Counted from the first letter of the stretch, positions 26,479 to 35,568 are shown. The stretch: 64,000 bases of DNA from JACJYC01 sp964558465 (GCA_964558465.1 CAZLEF010000023.1:1-64000), one strand, 5' to 3'. Notes: a model not told the origin generated them from the letters alone. Program-made: numbers and translations.

Positions 26479-27258
26479 TTAATCTTCTTTATTTGATTTT
26501 TGCAGGTACAATTCCAGGGCCATGGTCATGGACGGCGCTTCCGGAGCGGGGGCTTTGATATTTACCGTGAGACCGCGGTCCTCTACGGCTTTGCTGGTGC
26601 TGTTGCCAAATACGGCTATCCGGGTTTCATTCTGTTTGAAATCCGGGAAGTTTTCGTATAAGGATTTGATGCCAAGCGGGCTGAAAAAGACGAGGACATC
26701 ATAAGTGACATCGCTCAGGTCGGACAGGTCGCTGCTGACGGTTTCATACATCAGGGAGTCCTGCCAGTTCAACCCCAGTTCATCCAGGTATTGAGATACC
26801 TCTTTTGCGCCAAGGTTGGAACAAGGCAATAAAAACTTTTCGCCTTTGTGCTTTTTGAGGGAGCTGGCGAGATCCTGGATGATTCGTTTACCTGCAAAAA
26901 CTTTGCGTTTGCGGTAGATAATAAATTTCTGGAGATAATTGGCGATGGCTTCCGTCAGGCAAAAGTATTTGGTGTCCTGAGGCATTTTAATGCGCATCTC
27001 TTCGCAAATCCTGAAAAAGTGATCTACGGAGTTTTTGCTGTTAAAGATGATGACGCTAAATTCATCGGGACGAATGCGCTGTTTACGGAAGTCTTTCACC
27101 GGCACACCTTCGACATGAATAAAGGGGCGCCAGTCGATTGTCAGGCCGTACCTTTTTTCAAGCTCATAGTAAGGAGAGCGCTCTGGTTTGGGTTGCGAGA
27201 CCAGGATGGTCTTCACTTTTTTGAACGTTTCTTCTTTCGCTTTAACGTTTGCCGCCAT
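26479..27258 (-). CDS. hemD: Uroporphyrinogen-III synthase
   Basis: The 259-residue protein belongs to the HemD family, which cyclises hydroxymethylbilane with inversion of ring D in tetrapyrrole synthesis. Sequence conservation in this family is low. Supporting features are the two-lobed alpha/beta layout, the IIFNSKNSVDHFF segment (about residues 70-82), the conserved FFSPLGIKSL (about 188-197), and the adjacent DUF4271 gene, which is the usual neighbour in this phylum. No other haem genes lie nearby. Confidence 0.85.
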   Translation of the reverse strand: MAANVKAKEETFKKVKTILVSQPKPERSPYYELEKRYGLTIDWRPFIHVEGVPVKDFRKQRIRPDEFSVIIFNSKNSVDHFFRICEEMRIKMPQDTKYFCLTEAIANYLQKFIIYRKRKVFAGKRIIQDLASSLKKHKGEKFLLPCSNLGAKEVSQYLDELGLNWQDSLMYETVSSDLSDLSDVTYDVLVFFSPLGIKSLYENFPDFKQNETRIAVFGNSTSKAVEDRGLTVNIKAPAPEAPSMTMALELYLQKSNKED

Positions 27259-27291
27259 TCAACAAGATGTTTTTGAAAAAAAACCTGCCGG

Positions 27292-28197
27292 TTAAAGCAA
27301 ATGGGTGACACTCCACTTGTACAACACCAGAACAGGCGTTATTTCGACGGTGCAAATATACAACAAAAAGTGAAACGTACTGGAAAAGAGGAAACGATTT
27401 GCAATAAATAATCCTCGTATAGTCCTTAAAAGATACACAAATCCTAAAAAAGCCAGCGTAAGCCATATAATATACGGAATTATTTTCTCGGGGCCGAACG
27501 CAATCAAAAGATTGACAGGTGTTAGGGCGAGGCCTAACAAAAGGTTGAAAATCATGATAATGAAACTGTAAAAACGGATCTCTTTTTCAATGGGGAACAG
27601 AAAACCCAACAAGGTCAATACCAAATGCTTGAGTGCCAGCAAGCCTGCCCAAAAGGTGGCAAACACCAGGATCTGCATGCCCGGTGAAAGGGAAACGGCA
27701 GCGCCATAATATTCCAGCAGCAGGTAAAAAAGAATGCTGACATTGAGGAAGAATAAGAAATAGAGCAGGAGGTAGGGCAACAACCGGCCGTTTTGTCTGT
27801 CCCGGAAAGCAGCATTCAAAGCGGGGGCATTAAAGGCTCCCCGGATGACAAAATTGAATACCGGCCGGAAAAGAGCGGCAAAGATGGTAAGGAGAAGCAA
27901 ACTCACGAGGGTAATGACCAAACGGAATTTGTTGTCGCCTTTTTTTGATGGAAGAACCGGCGAAACGGCCGGTTTTTCGGTTGCCGGCCGGATTTTTATT
28001 TTGAATACAGGCGTTTTGACCGGCGCAACCAAATCGAAGGGATTGCCTGTTTTCATAACAGAATCCTGTGGGGGGGCAGGGGGGAGCCGCGTCTTCAGGT
28101 CGAAAGGGTTCTCCGTATTCTGGGCCTGCACAATTTGAGCAAAGGCGCAAAAAATGGTAATGGACAGGAATACGATGGTTAATAATTTCCGGATCAA
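27292..28197 (-). CDS. DUF4271 membrane protein
   Basis: The protein has about 301 residues. A signal-like N-terminus (LLTIVFLSITIFCAFAQ) leads into a Pro-rich linker (about 30-80), followed by about seven membrane helices in the rest of the protein. This matches DUF4271, found next to hemD in Bacteroidota; its function is unknown. No ATG suits the signal peptide. A TTG at 28221 lies inside the predicted -7 box, so I place the start at the TTG at 28197 (MIRKLLTIVFL). It ends 33 bases before hemD. Confidence 0.78.
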   Translation of the reverse strand: MIRKLLTIVFLSITIFCAFAQIVQAQNTENPFDLKTRLPPAPPQDSVMKTGNPFDLVAPVKTPVFKIKIRPATEKPAVSPVLPSKKGDNKFRLVITLVSLLLLTIFAALFRPVFNFVIRGAFNAPALNAAFRDRQNGRLLPYLLLYFLFFLNVSILFYLLLEYYGAAVSLSPGMQILVFATFWAGLLALKHLVLTLLGFLFPIEKEIRFYSFIIMIFNLLLGLALTPVNLLIAFGPEKIIPYIIWLTLAFLGFVYLLRTIRGLFIANRFLFSSTFHFLLYICTVEITPVLVLYKWSVTHLL

Positions 28198-28218
28198 GGT
28201 CGTTATCCATATTTGATG

Positions 28219-28226
28219 CAAATATA
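28219..28226 (-). promoter_or_regulatory. -7 box for the DUF4271-hemD operon
   Basis: The minus strand reads TATATTTG, a perfect TAnnTTTG. No TTTG is seen 19 bases further upstream, so only the -7 element supports the call. It implies that translation begins downstream of about 28213. Confidence 0.5.
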
Positions 28227-28298
28227 CATATTTGTTAATTCTCTCTGAATGCTTGTTAACAGGCGGTTAATCAGGAGCGGTGCACCGGTTCAGGATCA

Positions 28299-28306
28299 TA
28301 CCTTTG
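28299..28306 (+). promoter_or_regulatory. -7 box for the two-component operon
   Basis: TACCTTTG is a perfect match to TAnnTTTG, 32 bases before the histidine kinase ATG. The upstream region is G/C-rich and shows no -33 element. Confidence 0.45.
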
Positions 28307-28338
28307 GGGTGAATATGGATTCTGCAACAAACTGAACG

Positions 28339-29616
28339 ATGAACAGCACAACGATAAAAAGAGTAATAATTCTGGGGGCGTTTGCGATGACCGGCATCGT
28401 TGCGATTCAATCCTATTGGGTGATCAGTACCTGGAATATCAATGAGGTTGAGTTTAACCAGAAGGTCAACCTTGCTCTTTTCAATACGGCCAAAGACCTG
28501 GCTGACCTGCACGGAGGCTCCCTCCCGGCGCGGGATATTGTTAAACAAAGAACGACCAATTACTATATTGTCAATGTAGCTTTTGAAATCGACACCAGCA
28601 CGCTGGAATATTTTTTACAGAAGGAATTGGAAGGATTGGCGATCAATATTGACTATGAGTATGCGGTATTTGATTGCCATAACGACCAGATGGTATATGG
28701 GAATTATGTAAGTTATACCCCAAATGAAAGAAGAAACTTTGAGTTGGGGAATCTCCCGAAAGACAGTGAATTTATCTATTATTTTGGCGTAAAGTTTCCG
28801 ACGAGGTCGGGGTACCTTTTTGGTAAAATGCAGCTTTCCGCCTTTTTTTCAGCTATCCTGCTGGTCACGGTTGTATTTTTTGCATACGCAATGGGGATCA
28901 TACTCCGGCAAAAACGCCTTTCAGAGATGCAGAAAGATTTTATCAACAATATGACCCATGAGTTTAAAACGCCGATTTCAACCATTAAAATCTCATCGGA
29001 TGTATTGCTGAACCATGAAACGCTTAAAAAAGACCCGCGGCTGGTACAATACGCCGGAATTATCCGGGACCAGAACCAGCGGTTGAACCACCAGGTTGAA
29101 AAGGTTCTCCAGCTTGCCAAAATTGAAGGCGAAAAATTCCAGTTGAAAAAAGAAGAACTGGTACTTCAGGATTTGATACAAATGGTTGCGATGAGTTGCA
29201 GGCTGGCGGTTGAAAAGGCTGGCGGCGTATTGGATATTCACCTTCCGGATCAACCCGTGTTGATATGGGCAGACAAATTGCACCTGACCAATATTGTTCA
29301 TAATTTGATGGATAACGCTATCAAATACTGCCAGGATACGCCACAGATAGACCTTTCCCTGGAGGCGGGCCCTAAAAAAGCAATCCTTAAAATAGCGGAC
29401 CGCGGGCTTGGGATATCAAAAAAGCACCAGCCGCATATATTTGAGAAGTTTTACAGGGTCCCAACCGGCAACGTACACAACATTAAAGGTTTCGGATTAG
29501 GGCTCTATTATGTGAAAAATATCTGCCGGGCACACCGGTGGAAGTTGAAATTGGAAAGCGAGCCCAATCAGGGCACCACGATTACGATCATTTTTCCCCT
29601 GACCGGACAGGGGTGA
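28339..29616 (+). CDS. Sensor histidine kinase, RprX-like
   Basis: The protein has 425 residues. The first membrane helix (about 8-30) and a second one (about 165-188) enclose a periplasmic sensor of about 130 residues with no named domain. No HAMP domain separates helix 2 from the dimerisation helix. The H-box is NNMTHEFKTPIS (about residues 208-219). The ATPase domain has the N-box NLMDNAIKYC and G boxes DRGLGISKKH and GFGLGLYYVK. The response regulator gene starts 47 bases downstream. The pair resembles RprX/RprY of Bacteroides; the signal is unknown. Confidence 0.9.
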   Translation: MNSTTIKRVIILGAFAMTGIVAIQSYWVISTWNINEVEFNQKVNLALFNTAKDLADLHGGSLPARDIVKQRTTNYYIVNVAFEIDTSTLEYFLQKELEGLAINIDYEYAVFDCHNDQMVYGNYVSYTPNERRNFELGNLPKDSEFIYYFGVKFPTRSGYLFGKMQLSAFFSAILLVTVVFFAYAMGIILRQKRLSEMQKDFINNMTHEFKTPISTIKISSDVLLNHETLKKDPRLVQYAGIIRDQNQRLNHQVEKVLQLAKIEGEKFQLKKEELVLQDLIQMVAMSCRLAVEKAGGVLDIHLPDQPVLIWADKLHLTNIVHNLMDNAIKYCQDTPQIDLSLEAGPKKAILKIADRGLGISKKHQPHIFEKFYRVPTGNVHNIKGFGLGLYYVKNICRAHRWKLKLESEPNQGTTITIIFPLTGQG

Positions 29617-29663
29617 GCCGGATACAACGCCTGTTCAAGCCAAAACACCGCTAATCAACCGAT

Positions 29664-30359
29664 ATGAAAAATGCCCATTTATTGTATGTTGAAGACGATG
29701 AAAGCCTGAGCTTCGTGACCCGTGACAACCTCGAACTTCATGGATATCATATTACCCATTGTTCAAACGGAAAAGACGCCCTTGAATTGATCAAACAGCA
29801 GGAATTTGACCTGTATATATTGGATGTGATGTTGCCCGACTTTGACGGGTTCAGCCTTGCCCAGGAGGTCAGGAAGAAAACTTCCCACGCCCCTATCCTT
29901 TTCCTGACGGCCAAATCATTGAAAGAAGACCGGATTTACGGCTTGAGGCTGGGCGCCGATGACTATATAACAAAGCCGTTCAGTATTGAAGAGTTAATCC
30001 TGAAAATTGAGATCTTTCTCCGGCGAAGCAAGGTGATCGCTCCCGATACCCGGAATATTTACAAACTTGGCCATTACGTTTTTGATTACCGGAACCTGAT
30101 CCTTTCGATCGGGGATACCATTCGGCGGCTCACCCAAAAGGAAGCGGATCTTTTGCGCCTTTTTATCGAAAATAAGAACCAGGTGCTTAAACGTTCCCAA
30201 ATATTAGAACAGTTATGGGGGGAGGATGACTATTTTATGGGCAGGAGCCTGGATGTCTTCATTTCCCGGCTGCGCAAATATCTGCAGGATGACGACAACC
30301 TCAGGATTGAAACCCTGCATGGGGTTGGGTTCAGGCTTTCAGAGGCTTTGACGCGCTAA
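29664..30359 (+). CDS. OmpR-family response regulator, RprY-like
   Basis: This 231-residue protein has a receiver domain (1-120) with acidic pocket EDDE, phosphoacceptor Asp in ILDVMLPDFDGF (about residue 53), the Thr in FLTAK and the Lys in YITKPF. A winged-helix DNA-binding domain (about 130-231) carries LTQKEADLLRLF and the recognition region SRLRKYLQDD. Almost certainly it is phosphorylated by the kinase encoded just upstream. Confidence 0.95.
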   Translation: MKNAHLLYVEDDESLSFVTRDNLELHGYHITHCSNGKDALELIKQQEFDLYILDVMLPDFDGFSLAQEVRKKTSHAPILFLTAKSLKEDRIYGLRLGADDYITKPFSIEELILKIEIFLRRSKVIAPDTRNIYKLGHYVFDYRNLILSIGDTIRRLTQKEADLLRLFIENKNQVLKRSQILEQLWGEDDYFMGRSLDVFISRLRKYLQDDDNLRIETLHGVGFRLSEALTR

Positions 30360-30414
30360 GTGCCTGAAAATTTTAAATTTATCCTTCATGTATGGTTTTT
30401 TTCAATAGTGGTTT

Positions 30415-30422
30415 TATCTTTG
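30415..30422 (+). promoter_or_regulatory. -7 box for the peptidyl-prolyl isomerase gene
   Basis: TATCTTTG is a perfect TAnnTTTG, 98 bases before the ATG. It sits in the TTTTATCTTTGCACTCC context frequently seen at Bacteroidota promoters. The -33 position reads ATGG, a weak match. Confidence 0.5.
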
Positions 30423-30519
30423 CACTCCCTTTTGTAAAGGGACTTTGTTCAAATCAGCACAAACCCTCAAAACAAGTTGACCGTTTTGCAGGGGATTACT
30501 GGTAAAATTCAATAGAATA

Positions 30520-32661
30520 ATGGCTCTTATAGGAAAGATCAGAAAGAACTATTGGCTCCTGGTGTTGCCGGTAGCGTTGGCGCTAGGCGGGTTCGTCATT
30601 ATGGATGCGATGAACTCCTCACTGGGCAATGGCGGTTCGAGTTCTCAGCTCTTGTTGGGCAAGGTTGAAAAAACTAAGATCGACCGGATGCAGTTTGAAC
30701 GCGTTTACGGCGTTCTGTACAATTCCGGGGATCCTTACCAGAACCGGACTTCCCTGTGGAACTGGTTTGTAGAAGATGCGATCCTCCAGCAGGAAGCCCA
30801 GGCGTTGGGCATAGGTGTGAGCAACGCCGAGGTGGTTGACCTGGAATTCGGCCCCAATCCCAGCCCCATCATTGTTCAGCGATTCCCGGATAATACCATG
30901 CCGGGCGCCGTTAACCGGGAACAACTCAATTTTTTCAAAAGCCTGATTGAAAACAAACAGCAGCTCGATGATGCGATCGCTCAGGGTCAGATCGGCCCGA
31001 CTTTCCCCGATTTTTGGAAACACCAGGAAAAGGAGATCATCAAAAGCCGCCTGCAATCCAAAATCAATGCGCTGATCGCGAAATCCATGTATACACCGAC
31101 CTGGATGGCGGAAATGATTTTTGCAGAGCAAAACCAACCGGTGGATTTTGTTTACGTCAAGGTTCCTTACAGCAGCGTGGATAACACCGAAGTAACCCTC
31201 GAAGATAAGGACTATCAGGCGTATATTTCTGAAAATGAAGCCCTGCTGCGCCGGGAAGAAGAAACCCGGAAGGTGAAATATGTCGTTTTTGACGTTATAC
31301 CCACGGCAGCGGATTCTGCGGCATTACGCGAGAAGATTACCAGCCTGATCCCCGGATTGGAGCAATCGGCTGCCAAAGATGATTCCGCCTATGTTTTGCG
31401 CAATAAAGGCATCATTAACGGCGCCTATATCAAAAAAGATGACCTGGCCGGAAGCGTTGTCGCTGATACCTTGTTCAATATGACCGTGGGCCAGGTTTAC
31501 GGGCCCTATGTCGACAACGGAGCCTTTCAGGCAGTCAAACTGCGCGACCGCCAGGTAATGGCCGATTCTGCCGACTCGCGCCATATCCTGATCCAGGCCT
31601 CTACCGCAGCGCAGTTTAAAACAGCTGAAAAAAGGATTGACAGCCTGTTGAGTGTTCTGAACGCCGGAACGGCAAGTTTTGATTCGCTGGCTATGAAATT
31701 CAGTCAGGACCAGGGTAGCGCTTCCAATGGCGGAAAATACGAAAACTCAGCCCCCAACTCCTTTGCGCCGGAATACAACCGTGTATTGTTCATCACCGGA
31801 GAGATCGGAAAAGTATACAAAGTGAAAGCCAGCTACGGCTGGCATTTGATTGAAGTGCTCCGTCGGAGTGCAAACCGCAGTGAACGGGTTCAGGTGGCAT
31901 TTCTTTCAGAGGACATCATTCCCTCCCGCGAAACGGAAAACAGCCTGTACCAGCAAGCCACTGCGTTCCAATCTGCCAATAATGACCTGGATGCAATGCT
32001 CAAGTCGGCTGCTTCACAGGGTTTGAGGGTTGAAACCTCTCCGTCCCTGGATAAAATGGCCAGCACGGTCGGGTCGCTGGGTTCCGGAGAAGATTCCAGA
32101 GACATTGTTAAATGGGCCTTTGGCGTCAGCGTCGGAGATGTAAACCCTAAAGTATATACGTTTAAAGACCCTGCCGGCTTTTTTGATGGCAAGTATGTTG
32201 TAGTGGGTCTTTCATCTATTGAAAAAGAAGGGCTTCCCACCGTTGAGGCGGCGAAAGAAGAACTGGAAGATGCGGTTATTACCTGGAAAAAAGGACAAAT
32301 GATCAGCGCTAACCTGAAAGGAAAGGATCTTGCCGCCGCGGCCAGCGAATACAAAATTGAAATGGATACGGCACGGAATGTCAATTTCATTCAGGGAGAG
32401 GTTGCAAATCTGGGTAATGAACCGGCGGTTATCGGCACCGCTTTCCGCCTCGAACCCAATCAATCATCCGGGCCGGTTATCGGCCAGGGCGGTGTTACAT
32501 TGGTTCAGTTGTTGACCAAGGCTGCCGTACCGGCGGCAACCAACCTGCCCATGATGCGTCAGTTGCAAAATACCTCTGTGCGTTCGCAGGTGGTTGCCCG
32601 TCTGATGACTTCGCTGAAGAAACAAAAAGAAATAGTTGACAGGCGCGCCTTGTTCTATTGA
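30520..32661 (+). CDS. Membrane-anchored peptidyl-prolyl cis-trans isomerase (SurA/PpiD type)
   Basis: The 713-residue protein is anchored by one N-terminal helix (about 11-28). A SurA_N-like chaperone region follows (about 40-200). A parvulin domain lies at about 345-450 (SRHILIQAS at its start, SNGGKYENSAPN and YGWHLIEVL later), and a C-terminal helical domain (about 460-713) may be a degenerate second parvulin. The layout matches PpiD, which assists folding of outer-membrane and secreted proteins in the periplasm. In many relatives this gene follows lptC and a CNNM gene; here those lie about 15 kb away. Confidence 0.9.
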   Translation: MALIGKIRKNYWLLVLPVALALGGFVIMDAMNSSLGNGGSSSQLLLGKVEKTKIDRMQFERVYGVLYNSGDPYQNRTSLWNWFVEDAILQQEAQALGIGVSNAEVVDLEFGPNPSPIIVQRFPDNTMPGAVNREQLNFFKSLIENKQQLDDAIAQGQIGPTFPDFWKHQEKEIIKSRLQSKINALIAKSMYTPTWMAEMIFAEQNQPVDFVYVKVPYSSVDNTEVTLEDKDYQAYISENEALLRREEETRKVKYVVFDVIPTAADSAALREKITSLIPGLEQSAAKDDSAYVLRNKGIINGAYIKKDDLAGSVVADTLFNMTVGQVYGPYVDNGAFQAVKLRDRQVMADSADSRHILIQASTAAQFKTAEKRIDSLLSVLNAGTASFDSLAMKFSQDQGSASNGGKYENSAPNSFAPEYNRVLFITGEIGKVYKVKASYGWHLIEVLRRSANRSERVQVAFLSEDIIPSRETENSLYQQATAFQSANNDLDAMLKSAASQGLRVETSPSLDKMASTVGSLGSGEDSRDIVKWAFGVSVGDVNPKVYTFKDPAGFFDGKYVVVGLSSIEKEGLPTVEAAKEELEDAVITWKKGQMISANLKGKDLAAAASEYKIEMDTARNVNFIQGEVANLGNEPAVIGTAFRLEPNQSSGPVIGQGGVTLVQLLTKAAVPAATNLPMMRQLQNTSVRSQVVARLMTSLKKQKEIVDRRALFY

Positions 32662-32699
32662 TTCGGATCGGCGGCAAGATCGATGATCTTCTTGCAGAG

Positions 32700-32745
32700 A
32701 ATGGGTTGAAGAACCAGGGGGTTTTTCAACCCATTTGATTTTGTT
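32700..32745 (+). terminator. Terminator after the peptidyl-prolyl isomerase gene
   Basis: An 11-base perfect stem (AATGGGTTGAA with TTCAACCCATT) encloses a 14-base loop and is followed by TGATTTTGTTG on the plus strand. It lies 38 bases after the stop codon. Confidence 0.75.
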
Positions 32746-32763
32746 GAAAGGCGAATGATGTCC

Positions 32764-32794
32764 TTTGCCGGGAAAAATTTTTTAACCATCTTTG
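32764..32794 (+). promoter_or_regulatory. Promoter of the 39-residue membrane protein
   Basis: TTTG (32764-32767) and CATCTTTG (32787-32794) are separated by exactly 19 bases, one mismatch from the full Bacteroidota consensus. It lies between the terminator of the preceding gene and the small gene, implying an independent transcript with a leader of about 35 bases. Confidence 0.6.
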
Positions 32795-32833
32795 GGCCGG
32801 AAAAATAAGGACCAAACACTAAATACACTAAAA

Positions 32834-32953
32834 ATGTCTGATATCACCAATGCAGGGAAAAAAGGCTACTGCCTGTTGTATTTTTTTATTTTTCTGCTCT
32901 TGTTTATCATCTTGTGGGTAGCTATTTATAAGTACAATTTCAAGTTTTTATAA
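32834..32953 (+). CDS. Small single-helix membrane protein, 39 residues
   Basis: The frame encodes 39 residues: a polar start (MSDITNAGKKGY), one membrane helix (about residues 13-31, rich in Leu, Phe and Ile) and a short Lys/Asn/Phe tail. Support comes from the well-formed helix with a positively charged flank and from the promoter and upstream terminator, which together isolate it as its own unit. I do not recognise a family. Chance occurrence of such a frame is possible. Confidence 0.5.
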   Translation: MSDITNAGKKGYCLLYFFIFLLLFIILWVAIYKYNFKFL

Positions 32954-33066
32954 TAGCGCATTCCGCACAGTATTGCGCAGATAAAAGCTTCTTTGCAGGA
33001 ACAGATCCAAAAGAGGTCTCTCCGCAACGCTTCCCTTTCCTGTGAAAGGAGGAGAAGATGTGTTGT

Positions 33067-33951
33067 CTATTGGTTGGCGTCCAGGAACTGGAGCGTTTGA
33101 TCCAGACTTTTCAAGATGTGGATATTGTGTTTTGGCTGGATATTTTGGGCAACCACCTGATAACCGGTTATTAAAATTTCGCATTCGGGCAAAACAGCCG
33201 CCAAACGATCTATATACCGCTGGGCCGGTTCCCTTGCAAAGGTCTCGGTGATCATGGTAAAGATATAGGCGGGTTTATGGATCTGACAGGCATCGTGAAG
33301 GTCCGACAAAGAAATTTCCTGCCCCAGATAAATCACTTGTTTTTTCCGGACTTTCAATAAGTAATGCATAAACAAAAGGCTTAATTCCTGGCGCTCCCCC
33401 TCCGGCAGATAAAGTATAAATTTCTGTGACGCGTTCCGGATCAATGGCTCTTTGTCGATGGCGACGATAATTTTTTGCCGGATCAGAAAGCTGATAAAAT
33501 TTTCCTGTACCGGGTTGATGGATCCAGTAAGCCAAAGGACACTCAATTTATCCATAAACGGGTAGACGACTTCCAGCATGGTTCTTTCAAAGCCGATCTG
33601 GCGGATATTGGCCGACAGAATCCGGTCGAATTTGAATTCATCCATTTCGAGCATCGAAAGGGTAAGGGCGTCGAGTTGGGTATCTTCCTCAAAATGATCC
33701 AATGCCGAAAGATTGGATACCTGTTCAGCGACCTCCGAGCGGGTCAGGGATGCTATTTTTGAAATTTTGAACCCGTTTTTGTTCAAAAGGGCGACGTTCA
33801 TGATATATTTCAGATCATCGTCCTCATAATACCGGATATTGGTGTTGGTCCGGTGCGGAGCGATCAGGCCATAGCGCTGCTCCCAAATGCGCAAAGTATG
33901 CGCTTTGATGCCTGATAGTTTTTCCAGATCCTTGATAGAATAGACCGCCAC
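33067..33951 (-). CDS. MerR-type regulator with CarH-like cobalamin-binding fold lacking the Co-ligand His
   Basis: The 294-residue protein has an N-terminal MerR helix-turn-helix (residues 3-70, YSIKDLEKLSGIKAHTLRIWEQRYG). A four-helix segment (about 85-165) and a Rossmann-like domain (about 175-294) follow, matching CarH/LitR regulators of carotenoid genes. In CarH the cobalamin ligand lies in a GERHELG-type motif; here the same place reads GERQELS (185-191), with Gln188 for His and Ser for Gly. The fold is retained, but B12 binding is unlikely. No carotenoid genes are in the window. Its target is unknown. Confidence 0.88.
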   Translation of the reverse strand: MAVYSIKDLEKLSGIKAHTLRIWEQRYGLIAPHRTNTNIRYYEDDDLKYIMNVALLNKNGFKISKIASLTRSEVAEQVSNLSALDHFEEDTQLDALTLSMLEMDEFKFDRILSANIRQIGFERTMLEVVYPFMDKLSVLWLTGSINPVQENFISFLIRQKIIVAIDKEPLIRNASQKFILYLPEGERQELSLLFMHYLLKVRKKQVIYLGQEISLSDLHDACQIHKPAYIFTMITETFAREPAQRYIDRLAAVLPECEILITGYQVVAQNIQPKHNIHILKSLDQTLQFLDANQ

Positions 33952-34080
33952 CTTTTGTTGGGTTTAAAACTCCCGGATATTCCAGTCTGGTTTCATAAAG
34001 CATCGTGGTTACTGCTTGTATGAAATTCAAGAAACTAACGTAAAGACCCTGAAAATGTTTAAGAAAAGAATTGCATTTCG

Positions 34081-35037
34081 TTATAAATGTTGCCAGGCAA
34101 GGGCTGCTGCGCCAAGCACGGCGTCATGGGCGCCCCCAACCGAAGAAAGCATCAGTTTTACCTTGCCCCTGAAGGCCGGAAACAACCGGGCATTCATGGA
34201 TTCCTGTGTCGGGGCCAGCAAAAGGTCCTTTGCGTGGGTTAGTCCGCCGGTCAGTATGACGGCTTCCGGGTTGAAATAGGCGACCAGGTCGGCCAGTTTG
34301 GTTCCCAGAATGCCGCCGGTATAAAAAAAGGCTTCCTGGGCAATGGGGTCGCCGTCCAGGGCAGCCTGGGCAATTATTTCACCGTCCAGTTCATGGTAAT
34401 TATATCCGCGGAGGGTACTGTCCACTTTCCGGTCTGCCATCAGTTTGAACACAGTCCGCTTGATGCCGGTTACGGAAACATAAGTTTCCAGGCATCCGGA
34501 GAGCCCGCAATTACAATTGCGGCCATCCGGGCGTACATTTACATGGCCCATCTCACCGGCAAGGCCGTCCTGCCCGAGTAACAACTTGCGATTGACGACA
34601 ATGCCGCTTCCCAGCCCGGTGCCAAGGGTAAGGACTGCGAAGTTGCTCATTCCCTTGGCGATCCCAAAAATCATTTCACCCAATGCGGCTACATTGGCAT
34701 CGTTGGTAGCAACTACCGGCAAACCCAGTTTTTCATGAATGGCGGGGGCAAGGGGTGTAATTTCACCCCAGCTGAAGTTATGGGCACGCTCCATATTGCC
34801 GGTATAAAAATTGACATTTGGCGCGCCAATCCCAATACCTTTCACCGCAACCTGTTCTTTGAACGGAGCATAAATCCGGTTAAATACGATAGAAAGATGC
34901 TCCAGAAAAATGGGGAACTCCTCCCTGGCATGGGTGTTAAATCGCTCAAATGCCAATACTTTTCCTTCATTATCTACCAGCCCGGCTTTGGTATTGGTAC
35001 CACCGAGATCGATACCTAAAACAACTTCTTGCTTCAT
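34081..35037 (-). CDS. ROK-family sugar kinase (glucokinase-like)
   Basis: The 318-residue protein has the ATP-binding start GIDLGGTNTKAGLVD (residues 7-21), the substrate/catalytic TNDANVAALGE (about 114-124) and the ROK zinc motif CNCGLSGCLE (about 175-184). It therefore phosphorylates a hexose such as glucose, mannose or an N-acetyl sugar. There is no helix-turn-helix, so it is an enzyme rather than a NagC/Mlc repressor. A -7-like TATTTTTG lies on the minus strand at 35066-35073. Confidence 0.93.
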   Translation of the reverse strand: MKQEVVLGIDLGGTNTKAGLVDNEGKVLAFERFNTHAREEFPIFLEHLSIVFNRIYAPFKEQVAVKGIGIGAPNVNFYTGNMERAHNFSWGEITPLAPAIHEKLGLPVVATNDANVAALGEMIFGIAKGMSNFAVLTLGTGLGSGIVVNRKLLLGQDGLAGEMGHVNVRPDGRNCNCGLSGCLETYVSVTGIKRTVFKLMADRKVDSTLRGYNYHELDGEIIAQAALDGDPIAQEAFFYTGGILGTKLADLVAYFNPEAVILTGGLTHAKDLLLAPTQESMNARLFPAFRGKVKLMLSSVGGAHDAVLGAAALAWQHL

Positions 35038-35065
35038 AGATCGTCAAAGTTTGAACAAACGGCAG

Positions 35066-35073
35066 CAAAAATA
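35066..35073 (-). promoter_or_regulatory. -7 box for the ROK kinase gene
   Basis: The minus strand reads TATTTTTG, a perfect TAnnTTTG, 28 bases before the ATG. No convincing -33 element is visible. Confidence 0.4.
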
Positions 35074-35199
35074 CCCATACTTTTGGGGTATTCTTTCTTT
35101 CCTATCCATAAATTCTGGCAGAGATGCAAGTAAAATCAAACTAAAGTTGTTTATTCGTGAAACAAAAAAGACTTTCTGCAAGCAAAATACCGGTTTTAT

Positions 35200-35547
35200 A
35201 TGGCTCTTTCCAATAAACACTTTGATTTCATTCTCGACCTTGTCGACCAACTGGAACAGGGAGATAACTTCGATGTTGACCTTGAAACTTTCAAAAAATA
35301 TGCTGAAGAACTCCGGGCGTCTTTGTACCGGATGACCAATAACCCTGAAGTGCTGCGAAAACTCAACGCCATCCGGAGAATTGAAACCGAAGAAGAAAGC
35401 CAGGGTTTGTGGGGCATGATTTTGCCAAAATCAACCTTTGGCATGTACGACCGTTATCAAAAAAGGGAAAAAATTTTAATCCAGATCCGGGATATCGCCG
35501 ATACTTTCTCTGCCATTCAGTTTATCCTGCGCGATGAACTGACCTAA
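35200..35547 (+). CDS. Uncharacterised 115-residue protein
   Basis: I do not recognise it. The protein is soluble and helical, with no signal peptide, and is acidic in its first half (LDLVDQLEQGDNFDVDLETF). It ends in a helix (EKILIQIRDIADTFSAIQFIL) and has an aromatic middle (GLWGMILPKSTFGMYDRYQKR). It diverges from the ROK kinase gene and ends 21 bases before the amidohydrolase gene, so the latter two may be co-transcribed. Confidence 0.7.
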   Translation: MALSNKHFDFILDLVDQLEQGDNFDVDLETFKKYAEELRASLYRMTNNPEVLRKLNAIRRIETEEESQGLWGMILPKSTFGMYDRYQKREKILIQIRDIADTFSAIQFILRDELT

Positions 35548-35568
35548 ACCCACCGACTGTTCAATCAC

